From positions 247,501 through 311,500 of the forward strand of contig JAWNZC010000178.1 in assembly GCA_035771165.1 (NCBI GenBank): DNA of 64,000 bases. The letters are read 5' to 3'. Each line of letters starts with the position of its first letter. The stretch's first letter is position 1. The position numbers and the translations under genes were made by a program. The stretch comes from Paragorgia papillata (Eukaryota > Cnidaria > Anthozoa > Scleralcyonacea > Coralliidae). Of the stretch, positions 1 through 17,100 are shown one piece after another. Under the pieces are notes generated by a model. It did not search any database. It saw only the letters and a program-made list of their open reading frames with translations, and was not told the origin of the DNA.

Positions 1-50
1 ACATTTAAATAATTCAATTAACAATTCTTATCTTTGCTGATTGAACTCAC

Positions 51-6932
<6,882 letters not shown>

Positions 6933-7059
6933 CTAATACAATAAAAATGACAAGAGGATTTTATTGCTTTATATAAAAGTCATTAACCCTTCCATTCCCA
7001 TCAGTGCCATTTGGCTCTTTTTGTTTTCTACTCTGTCTAACACCAGATGATCTACCCTG

Positions 7060-7345
7060 CGAGCAGAGCCTTCTTTTCATTATTTCTTCACTGAGAGAGA
7101 GGAAGAAAAGTAGGCTCTGCTGTATTCGTGTTTGGCTTCGTCCAAGATTTAGGATGAAGTAACCTGTTTAAGACCCGTTTAACTGGTTCTCATTTTGTTT
7201 ACTGCTCTGATTGGGACTGGGTTTGAGATTGTAACCAAGCAACTGATATGCATGCACAATGGAAACCAGCCACGAATACAGCAGAGCGTACATTTCTTCC
7301 TCTCTCTCAGCAAAGAAATAAGGAAAAGAAGGCTCTGCTTGCAGG
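7060..7345. repeat. Inverted repeat with AGCAGAGCCTTCTTTTC arms
   Basis: The left arm (7063-7140, AGCAGAGCCTTCTTTTC, then a GAGAGAGAGG-rich stretch, then CTGTATTCGTG) is repeated inverted at 7265-7345. The ORFs overlapping it follow the repeat and have no protein signature. It lies upstream of the large Drosha exon. A short CA/C-rich microsatellite is at 7528-7562. Confidence 0.65.
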
Positions 7346-7689
7346 GTACAGATGATTTTACTCATCAAGGTAAGACCTTCTGACATGGTGGGAGTTGAAC
7401 GGTTAATATTTTGTTTCGGCTATTAATATCACTAGGCAACTTTATTCAGTTCCAGGAAAATATCCTTCTACAAGAATAAGTATGAGTTAATAAGAGAGAC
7501 CAATTCAAGTATCAACCATTCACATCCCCCCCCCCCCCCACACACACACACACACACACACCTCTCCCCAAGAATTACCTAGTTTTTTCAAAAAACAACA
7601 AAAGAACGAGGCAATTCTATGAACTACTGTTTTTTTCAAGGGGAAAGGGGGGGGGGGAGTGGAGGAGCTGAGCTAGGAGGTGTTTACTT

Positions 7690-8007
7690 CAATGGGCTAT
7701 TCCAATTTTTACCCACACCCCCCTGTTGAGGAACCTCTTTTTTTTTACCACCCCCTTCGGAATTTCCGCTATTTTCTGATATAAATTTATCCCTCCCCCT
7801 GGAAATTCCAAGTAGACTCAACCCCCTCCCTTGGAAATTCCTGGAAATTCCAAGTAGATTCAACCCCCTTCCCTGGAAATTCTGAGTAGATTCAACCCCC
7901 TCCCCTGGAAATTCCAACTGGATTCCTCAAAAACACCCCTCCCCATTGGAATTTCCAAAGTTCCTTAACAGGGGGGGGTGCAGATAAAAATTGGAGTAGC
8001 CCAATTG
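7690..8007. repeat. MITE with CAATGGGCTATTCC ends and internal 30-bp repeats
   Basis: Terminal inverted repeats: CAATGGGCTATTCCAATTTT at the left and its inverse ending CCAATTG at the right. The centre carries about six copies of a GGAAATTCCAAGTAGATTCA-type unit. The minus-strand ORF in it is a product of those repeats. Confidence 0.75.
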
Positions 8008-8220
8008 ATCCAATAAGAGATACATTTCTGATCAGACCACTTTTATCAAGTTTATCTTCGCCTTTTTCCTCAAGATATTTATAAATAAGCTTGGTGTGTC
8101 CAAAAATGTATCACTTGGCTTATTGTTAATTGTTAAATTAAACTTTTTTCACATCACTAGCCTTGAATCCTGACAAAAAACCCAATTTCATAAACAGTGT
8201 TTTATTTTTCATATACTTAC

Positions 8221-8335
8221 CATTGCCAACTCTGGGAAGCTTCTCCATCCAGAAGACATCTCTCAATGCCTCTTGCGAATTACAGCATTCAATTCCTAAC
8301 TGTAGCCAGGGCATACATGAAGTAGCAACCGGCAT
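8221..8335 (-). other. Probable 5' exon of the Drosha transcript
   Basis: On the minus strand an ATG (8335) opens a 38-codon reading frame beginning MPVATSCMPWLQLG. It runs to a strong donor (GTAAGTAT) at 8220 in phase 1. The frame is open further upstream but has an in-frame TAA before any other ATG. A separate short ORF (MAAKKNVL) starts in the upstream AAGATGGCGGC motif. The next recognised exon (ending 6932) needs phase 0, so either an intervening exon of 3n+2 bases is missed or this exon is 5' UTR and translation starts at 6857. I do not recognise the peptide. Confidence 0.4.
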
Positions 8336-8367
8336 GTAAAGTAAAAAATTTAAAGCACGTTCTTCTT

Positions 8368-8382
8368 CGCCGCCATCTTGTG
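8368..8382 (-). promoter_or_regulatory. YY1-like AAGATGGCGGC motif, likely promoter
   Basis: Minus-strand AAGATGGCGGC lies just upstream of the putative first exon. This motif is common at the start sites of TATA-less animal genes. The position fits a transcription start for the Drosha gene near 8380-8400. Confidence 0.4.
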
Positions 8383-8476
8383 TTTATGTACCAGGCCTCC
8401 CGCAAAAATTGCGAGATATGGCCACAGGGAGCCCAACTTTGCCCAACTCAGCTCAATCAGCTATTTTGTGTTACCA

Positions 8477-8793
8477 CAATCTCGTTCCCAGAGCCCACGT
8501 TCCCCACCCGGGAAACGAGAGACTCTGGGATAATCGTTGGTCTGAAGTGACCGGAAGTAGAATTAATAAAACCAAAATAACAAAGATGTCGGACGACAAG
8601 ACTCCAGTGAAGATGTTACCGCGATCGATATATTCGCTGTATGTGTGTAGATGCTGTAATTCGAGCTTCGCCAGCAACCCCATTGACTTGTTTGGGGAAA
8701 AGTCAAACAAGGAGAACATACTATCCAGATTCCGCTCGAATATTTACGCATGGCTCAACCGGAACAAGAACGTGGGCTCTGGGAACGAGATTG
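8477..8793. repeat. TIR element (CAATCTCGTTCCCAGAGCCC) carrying a gene fragment
   Basis: The 26-bp end CAATCTCGTTCCCAGAGCCC-ACGTTC at 8477-8502 is repeated inverted at 8768-8793 with no mismatch that I can see. The interior holds an ORF that looks like real protein (8586 onward). A single copy of the same end lies at 35772-35798. This looks like a non-autonomous DNA transposon that picked up host coding sequence. Confidence 0.65.
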
Positions 8794-8864
8794 GTGTCAC
8801 CATAAAAACTAACGCTATAATACGAATCCCGCCGTTTGATTGGCTGAGCTATTCACCGCCTTAA
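8586..8864 (+). pseudogene. Captured exon fragment with ZAD-like CxxC motif
   Basis: The ORF begins MSDDKTPVKMLPRSIYSLYV, then CRCCNSSFASNPIDLFGEKS. A CxxC followed by a hydrophobic/LF segment resembles the first half of ZAD-like zinc-binding domains in animal regulatory proteins. The second cysteine pair is absent, and the last 23 codons run through the right terminal repeat of the surrounding element, so no complete domain is encoded. This could be a passenger exon whose donor site was lost. The family call is a resemblance only. Confidence 0.4.
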
Positions 8865-8875
8865 TACAGTTAGAC

Positions 8876-9441
8876 AATAGACAGAAAAAGAATCTGGTAT
8901 TAGTTGCGTATTAGACAGAGTAAAATAGTCTGGTGTTAGACAGAGTAAAATAGTCTGGCATTAGACAGAGTAAAATAGTCTGGTGTTAGACAGAGTAAAA
9001 TAGTCTGGCATTAGACAGAGTAAAATAGTCTGGTGTTAGACAGAGTAAAATAGTCTGGCGTTAAACAGAGTAAAATAGTCTGGCCTTAGACAGAGTAAAA
9101 TAGTCTGGCGTTAGACAGAGTAAAATAGTCTGGTGTTAGACAGAGTAAAATAGTCTGGTGTTAGACAGAGTAAAATAGTCTGGCGTTAGACAGTAAAATA
9201 GTCTGGTGTTAGACAGAGTAAAATAGTCTGGTGTTTAGACAAAGTAAAATAGCCTAGTGTTAGACAGAGTAAAATAGTCTGGTGTTAGACACAGTAAAAT
9301 AGTCTGGCGTTAAACAGAGTAAAATAGTCTGGTGTTAGATAGAGTAAAATAGTCTGGCGTTAAACAGAGTAAAATAGTCTGGTGTTAGACAGAGTAAAAT
9401 AGTCTGGCGTTAAACAGAGTAAAATAGTCTGGTGCTAAACA
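8876..9441. repeat. 25-bp tandem repeat (TTAGACAGAGTAAAATAGTC...)
   Basis: About 22 units of TTAGACAGAGTAAAATAGTC-TGGTG with minor variants (TGGCG, TGGCA, AAACAGAG). The same sequence occurs once per copy inside the piggyBac-like MITEs (for example 30200-30225 and 30680-30700), so the satellite appears to have grown from part of a MITE. It lies between Drosha and the 3' end of RALGPS. Confidence 0.9.
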
Positions 9442-9482
9442 GAATAACAACAAAACCCACGAAAGGACAAACAAAACAGCAC

Positions 9483-9488
9483 TTTATT
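9483..9488 (-). other. Polyadenylation signal AATAAA for RALGPS
   Basis: AATAAA on the minus strand lies 262 bases after the RALGPS stop codon and just before the 25-bp satellite. No other AATAAA with this placement was seen in the 3' UTR. Confidence 0.5.
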
Positions 9489-9749
9489 GTACATATTCCA
9501 CAATAATCTTATACAATTTAATTATATATACCCAATAAACGTCCAAAAAAATGAAAACCACAGCTTCAAAGTCGTAAATAATTTTAAGTGTGTGAAATAT
9601 GTGTGCATAATCGAATAGTTATAAATAGAAAAGGTAGTGCTTAATTTAGTCTTTTTTAGTCCATTTTCTATAAAAGCTTCTGGGGAATATAGATAAACTC
9701 GTTGCAATATACAAATATAATATATATTTATTATATTATCTAATGTGTG

Positions 9750-12700
9750 TTATAGTCGAGTGTCTTCTGTCTCATTCTCGTCAAACGTGATAAGATTTTT
9801 CGGAGTCTGAAAAAACAAGAGCGATAAGGATAAAACTGGTGATGGTGGCGATGGTGGTGGTAAAGGTGGTGGTGGTCATGGTGGCGGTGATGGTGGCGAT
9901 GGTGGTGATAGTGATGGTGATGGTGGTGGTTGTAATACTACTATTTGCGTTCAAGCGTTTAGCAAATAACTAGTTGTTTTCGAGTTTTGAAACAAACGTT
10001 CTCCAATGACAACTATACGTTTGTTATTGATTTGATCTGTCAAACGTATAGTTGTCATTGGACAACGTTTGTTTCAAAACTCGAAAACAACTAGTTATTC
10101 GCTGAACGCTTGAACGCAAATGGTAGTAATGACGATAATGATGGTGATGGTAGTGGTGATGATGATGATGATGACAATGATGACGATGGTGATAGTGGTG
10201 GTGGTTATGGTAATAATAAGGATGAAGATGATGGTGATGACAGCAACACTAACACCATCACTAACAACATGAACACAATTACAACCATTACCACGTAGCC
10301 GCCACATACAACGCAGACTTGATACAACAGATCTTTACCTTTTGAAATTCTCTATCTATGATTTCTCTGAGAAGACTGTACCAAGTCTTGGTGCTAACAT
10401 CTGTATCGGCGTAAAACTTATATCTGCAACCTAGAAAGTTCGAACAACAAAATGAAATGTCATTGTGTGTAAAAACTGTGACTAACTGATACTCAAGACT
10501 GCAGGTTTTCCTCAATTTGAGGTTTTGTTCAAATCCATGCATGTTCTTAACCGTACCGTTATTTTCATCCTCTAGTTGAAAAACAAAACGAATGCTGTCG
10601 CGAAATAGTGATATCCTCCAGTCAGGGAGTAAAAAAGGTTTTCCATGTTGAGTTTGCTTGAACTAGAAAACGAAACAAACCGGCAAAACCTGTGAGACGA
10701 AGTGTCAATCCTATATTATCCTATGTGTAAAAACTAGAAACTTTGCACTATTCGTATAGTCTTTGCATTCTCCTTACAAAACATAATATATATCGTCCTT
10801 CAAAAATTCCATATTTACGGAGTTTTTCGTTGTGGAAATCGGTACGTCAGAAAATCGTTTCTGAGCTATAAAATAGAATATAAAAAGAGATTTCTCTAAA
10901 CGGCAAACGCCAGAGAAGATCACGCGACGAATTTTTCCCCCCCACAAGCCGTTTGGCGTTCGGCGTTTCAACGCCAGGACGGCTGTTTTCACGGAGACGG
11001 TAAACGGCAGATTTTACAGTCAAATTTTCTAATATTTCCTCTCTTTCACGTCTTTTACGAAGGAAAAGAGAAACAACAGAAATGTTAATAATGATCACAA
11101 AATGTTTTTGGACCATATAAGTACCAAAACGAACACGAAAAAGCAAGCTTTTTATCGACAACTTCAAATACCTCTTTTTAGCCGCCATCTTGGATCTGCT
11201 CACGTCAATCTTAATCTCTCTATATAGTTTCAATCACGCGACCGTCAAACGGCTATCTCACGTTTGCCGTTTCCCGCGGCAAAAACAACTTACCCCTTTT
11301 TTATCACTTCCCGAGAGTTTGTGTCGTGGACGAAAAAAATAAAGATAGTTTCCACTAAGGCCAACCCAATAACGTTTCCAAGACGAAAACTAAACGATGA
11401 TAAAAACAAACTTCAAATGCTGCTGAGTAGTACAAGATGAACAAACAAAAAATAACGGAAAAACCAAAACCGGTAAAAAAACAAAAAAAAACAAAGCGTT
11501 TTCGTACCGCGGGTCTTTTCCCCTTCTTAAGACTTGACTTCCTTCGCAAACAGTCTGTAATTTAAAAAAAAAACACAACAAAATTAACCGATTACTTGTT
11601 AAAATGTCTATTAACAAAACATTTATTTTACCTTCCCAGCTAAACTGTAAATTCTCAACCAAGTTGGTTTCTTCGCTGTATCAAACAAAAAGTAGGTTAG
11701 ATTAGCAAAAGTTTAGACGTATCACAATTATGAGCACAACATTTAAATTCCCAAATATATTTAAAGTTTACAAAATTGTGAACAATTGCCAGGATTTCAG
11801 AGAACGAAGTACCGAAGTTCGGGCTTTCAAAAGCCTTCGAGACGCCAATATTTTGTGCTCTGAAATCTCGGCTGTTCACCACGTTCAAGATTTTCTTTAA
11901 ATCATCCTGTACCTGGTTTTACTTTGATCTGACTGGACGCTAAGGTCTGTACTTTCTAAAATCAAAATACAATCAGTGAAATTTGGCGCGCAAGAAGAAT
12001 TTTGCGGACGGGTAGAATTTTTGCGCATGGGTAGAATTTTGCGCGTATAAAATTTTGCGCGAGAGTAAAATATTGCGCGCAAGTAGAATTTTGCGCAAGA
12101 GTAAAATATTGCGCGCAAGTAGAATTTTGCGCAAGAGTAAAATATTGCGCGCAAGTAGAATTTTTGCGCATGGGTAGAATTTTGCGAGTATAAAATTTTG
12201 CGCGCGAATAGAATTTTGGGCGCGAATAGAATTTGTACACGAGTGAAATTTTGCGCGCAAGCTACAGGAGTACACATCACGGAGAACAATTTTATTATTC
12301 CGTTTTAACCTGACGAAGAACAGCTCCATTTTAATACACTGCCATCGATAGGGTGGATTCGTGGTGATTTATCGGATGACGTATCACATGGATCAGAAAA
12401 TGGATCGTGATCACTTGAAAGACAGCTGTGTACGGCAAAAGAAAATAAAAATAAGCAATCTAGAACGTGGCAACACGAATTATGAAATAGTCTTTTGAAT
12501 CGTCACTTGCTAAAAAATGTGTTTGTATAAGGTTTAGTTTACACTTCACTTCATTTCACTTCATTTCACTTCACTCCACTTCACTTCACTCCACTCTATT
12601 TCACTTCCCTTCCCTTCTCTTCTCTTTTTTCCTTTCCCTTCTCTTCTCTTCCCTTTTTTCCCTTCCCTTCTCTTCACTCCACTGTGCCTATACCTTAAAC

Positions 12701-14150
12701 AGCTCATTGAGGACGAAATATGAGTGGATGAGAATATACTGGAAATAAAAAAACAGAAGAAAATTATAAAAATAAAAACAGAAGAAAATAGCAAAATTTT
12801 TGTGCTTGTTGCCCAAGAGATCTTCAGAGTCAAAAATAAATTTAACCCAAAATTTTCACTAAAAGTGCTCATATCACTTGTGGGGTTTTAAAAAAGTTAG
12901 TTAATAAGTTGTTTTGCCGTTTTTGATTTAGTTTAATAGTTTCTGAGATATAAGCCTTTAAACATGCCAATTTCGGCTTTTCGCCAAAAATTTCCGTCGT
13001 TCATTTTTTAAGCACGAGGGCCTGGGACTCAGGAACCTAAGACGACCGTCTTGGAATCAATGTGCGTACTGGAAAACGGGTGTGAGCTCGACATTTCGAT
13101 TTTTCAGTCAAATATATGTGTTTTTGTGAATCAATAAGCCGAAACGTAGTTGTTTTGGATTGAATCGTTCCTGAGTCCCAGGCCCCCAAGGTGTTAAAAT
13201 GAACGACGGAAATTTTTGAAAATTGGCATGTTCAGAAGCCAATATGTCAGGAACTATCTGACTAAATCAAAAACGGCAAAATAACTTATTAACTAACTTT
13301 TTTTGTTCTATTCAAATACATTAAAACCCCACACGTGATCTAAGCACTTTAAATCTTGGAGTCATGGCAATCTAATGAACTCACTTCACTCCCAAGCTTG
13401 ATGATTTCCGATGACCAGGAATAACTTTCTTCGTCGTCGTTTCGGGGACGTGCGACACTTTCCTAGAAATAGTTGCCGATAATGGCGCTCTTGGCGCTCT
13501 TGGAAGCAGATCAGAACCAACTGTAATAAAAAAAAACAACATAAAAACTATCTGTATTATTAAATCGTGATAAATTGGAGAACTTATTCAAGAAAAATTC
13601 ATAAAACTAACTACAATGGTTTAAAATATACCGTGAAGAAATGTTTCTTTCGATGTTGAAAGGCATTTACTGCACATTAAATTGGACTTGGATGATTCAT
13701 TAGGTTCTATCTCCAGCGAAAGTCTGAAAGATAGAAATTATTTAATAGAAAAATAAATGAAAAATAAATCACACAATTTCATTATGAAGTGTCTAAAATA
13801 TGCTATGTATAAGCTAAGAGTATAGACGCAAGCAACTAAAGCAATTTGAGGGGAAAAAACAGGTGCAGTGGGAGAATAAAAACCTTAATGTTTGTCTTGA
13901 AACAGTTAACTGTTTGACCGCAATATATATAATTTCAATATATAATAGTGAAATAAAAGTAGCGTGCTGCATAGGCAGTGTTGAAGCAACAATTGAAATA
14001 TAGTAAGGTTAGATATACTGCCGAAACAGAGAACGTAAGAGTCTAACGTTTCGAGCGAAGGCCCCTTTCTGACGAAGAGCCTTCGCTCGAAACGTCAGAC
14101 TCCTACGTTCTCTGTTTCGGCAGTATATCTAAGTCTAACCTTACCATATT

Positions 14151-14187
<37 letters not shown>

Positions 14188-17100
14188 TACTGTATACTAT
14201 ACTATATTCGCTCTACCTTTATGGTATTGACCACTTTCCGACATTCCGTGAACAAAATCACACGTGCTCGTTATGTATATATATATATATTGTACACATC
14301 TTCAGCAATTTACTACAGTCGTTTGCACCTAAGTGGAAACACTGCCTGTCAAAACATGTTCTAATGTCAACGTCAAACATAAAAGTTTTCCTTGGAAACA
14401 TATCAAGTTTCCCATCGATACGTACATGTTTGTGAATCACGTCTTGCCAATCCCACGGTGTCAATTTCAAAACGGTTAACTTTTAAACATGTTTTGACGG
14501 ACGTTGTTTCCAGCCAATTCTACTTATCAGTGCCGGAAACCCTCAAAAATACTGCAAAAAAGGCTCCAAATCTGCATACTCTAAAATATGAAACCTGTCT
14601 TCACAACGATCTCCCCCTGATGAAGACTTGCGCTAGATCGGAGTGTCGAAACGTTGGGTGATTGTTCTTACTTGTAATTTCTGTCCTCCATAAATTTCTG
14701 TAGTTCTTCAATATAATTCACTGAATTAAGATAGTTCATGATATATGGAACTTCTTCAAGTTCATCTAAGGCAATGTAATCAAAAGCAACATGATTAAAT
14801 AGTGATTATTAACTTGAGAAAACATATGTAAGTAGGTCTACCTGTACGCAGGTCTGAGTAGGTCTAAGGAGGTCTAAGTGGGTCAAAGTAGGTCAAAGTA
14901 GACCTAAGAAGGTCAAAGTAGGTCTAAGTAAGTCTTAGGAGGTCTAAGTAGTTCTGAGCAGGTTTAAGGAAGTCAAAAGAAGTCTAAGTAGATCTAAGTA
15001 GACCTGAGTAGATCTAAGTGGTCCTGATTAGGTCTAAGTAGTCTTGAGTAGATCTAAGTAGTTCTGAGTACGTCTAAGTAGTCCTGAGTAGGCCTAAGGG
15101 GGCTTTCTATTTACATGGTTAGACCGGTCAGTCCGGTTAAATGGAACACGATTCGTTTGAGACTTAGGACGGTCAGACTGGAAAATTTGGTCCTAATCAA
15201 AAGCAAGTCCATTCTGGCCGGACTGACCGGTCTAACCTTGTCAATTGGAAAGCACTCTAAGTAGTCCTGAGTAGGTCTAAGTAGATCCAAGTAGGCCTAA
15301 GGAGATCTAAGTAGGTCTAAGCAGTCCTGAGTAGGTTTAAGTAGTCCTGAGTAGGTCTAAGTAGTCCTGAGTAGGTCTAAGTAGTCCTGAGTAGGTCTAA
15401 GTACAGTCCTGAGTAGGTCTGAGTAGGTCTAAGTAGTCCTAAGTAGGTCTAAGTAGTCCTAAGTAGGTCTAAGCAGTCCTGAGTAGGTTTAAGTAGTCCT
15501 GAGTAGGTCTAAGTAGTCCTAAGTAGGTCTAAGTAGTCCTAAGTAGGTCTAAGCAGTCCTGAGTAGGTTTAAGTAGTCCTGAGTAGGTCTAAGTAGTCCT
15601 GAGTAGGTCAAAGTAGTCCTGAGTAGGTCTAAGTACAGTCCTGAGTAGGTCTGAGTAGGTCTAAGTAGTCCTAAGTAGGTCTAAGTAGTCCTAAGTAGGT
15701 CTAAGTAGTCCTGAGTAGGTTTAAGTAGTCCTGAGTAGGTCTAAGTAGTCCTGAGTAGGTCTAAGTAGTCCTAAGTAGGTCTAAGTAGTCCTGAGTAGGT
15801 TTAAGTAGTCCTGAGTAGGTCTAAGTAGTCCTGAGTAGGTCTAAGTAGTCCTAAGTAGGTCTAAGCAGTCCTGAGTAGGTTTAAGTAGTCCTGAGTAGGT
15901 CTAAGTAGTCCTGAGTAGGTCTAAGTAGTCCTAAGTAGGTCTAAGTAGTCCTGAGTAGGTCTGAGTAGGTCTAAGTAGTCCTAAGTAGGTCTAAGTAGTC
16001 CTAAGTAGGTCTAAGTAGTCCTGAGTAGGTCTAAGTAGTCCTAAGTAGGTCTAAGTAGTCCTAAGTAGGTCTAAGTAGGTCTAAGTAGTCCTAAGTAGGT
16101 CTAAGTAGGTCTAAGTAGTCCTGAGTAGGTCTGAGTAGGTCTAAGTAGTCCTGAGTAGGTCTAAGTAGGTCTAAGTAGTCCTGAGTAGGTCTGAGTAGGT
16201 CTAAGTAGTCCTGAGTAGGTCTGAGTAGGTCTAAGTAGTCCTGAGTAGGTCTAAGTAGGTCTAAGTAGTCCTGAGTAGGTCTGAGTAGGTCTAAGTAGTC
16301 CTGAGTAGGTTTAAGTAGTCCTGACTAGGTCTAAGTAGTCCTAAGTAGGTCTAAGTAGTCATGAGTAGGTCTGAGTAGGTCTAAGTAGTCCTGAGTAGGT
16401 CTGAGTAGTCCTGAGTAGGTCTAAGTAGGTCTAAGTAGGTCTAAGTAGTCCTGAGTAGGTCTGAGTAGGTCTAAGTAGTCCTGAGTACGTCTAAGTAGTC
16501 CTGAGTAGGTCTAAGTAGTCCTAAGTAGGTCTAAGTAGTCCTGAGTAGGTCTGAGTAGGTCTAAGTAGTCCTGAGTAGGTCTAAGTAGTCCTGAGTAGGT
16601 CTAAGTAGTCCTGAGTAGGTCTAAGTAGTCCTGAGTAGGTCTAAGTAGTCCTGAGTAGTCCTGAGTAGGTCTAAGTAGTCCTGAGTAGGTCTAAGTAGTC
16701 CTGAGTAGGTCTAAGTAGTCCTGAGTAGGTCTGAGTAGTCCTGAGTAGGTCTAAGTAGTCCTGAGTAGGTCTAAGTAGTCCTGAGTAGGTCTAAGTAGTC
16801 CTGAGTAGGTCTGAGTAGGTCTAAGTAGTCCTGAGTAGATCTAAGTAGTCCTGAGTAGGTCTAAGTAGTCCTGAGTAGGTCTGAGTAGTCCTGAGTAGGT
16901 TTAAGTAGTCCTGAGTAGGTCTAAGTAGTCCTGAGTAGGTCTAAGTAGTCCTGAGTAGGTCTAAGTAGTCCTGAGTAGGTTTAAGTAGTCCTGAGTAGGT
17001 CTAAGTAGTCCTGAGTAGGTCTAAGTAGTCCTGAGTAGGTTTAAGTAGTCCTGAGTAGGTCTAAGTAGTCCTGAGTAGGTCTAAGTAGTCCTGAGTAGGT

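Noticed and set aside
10847..11233. 128-aa basic minus-strand ORF
   Set aside because: Lies in a RALGPS intron over repeat-like AAACGGC sequence and has no recognisable domain or phase-consistent splice sites.
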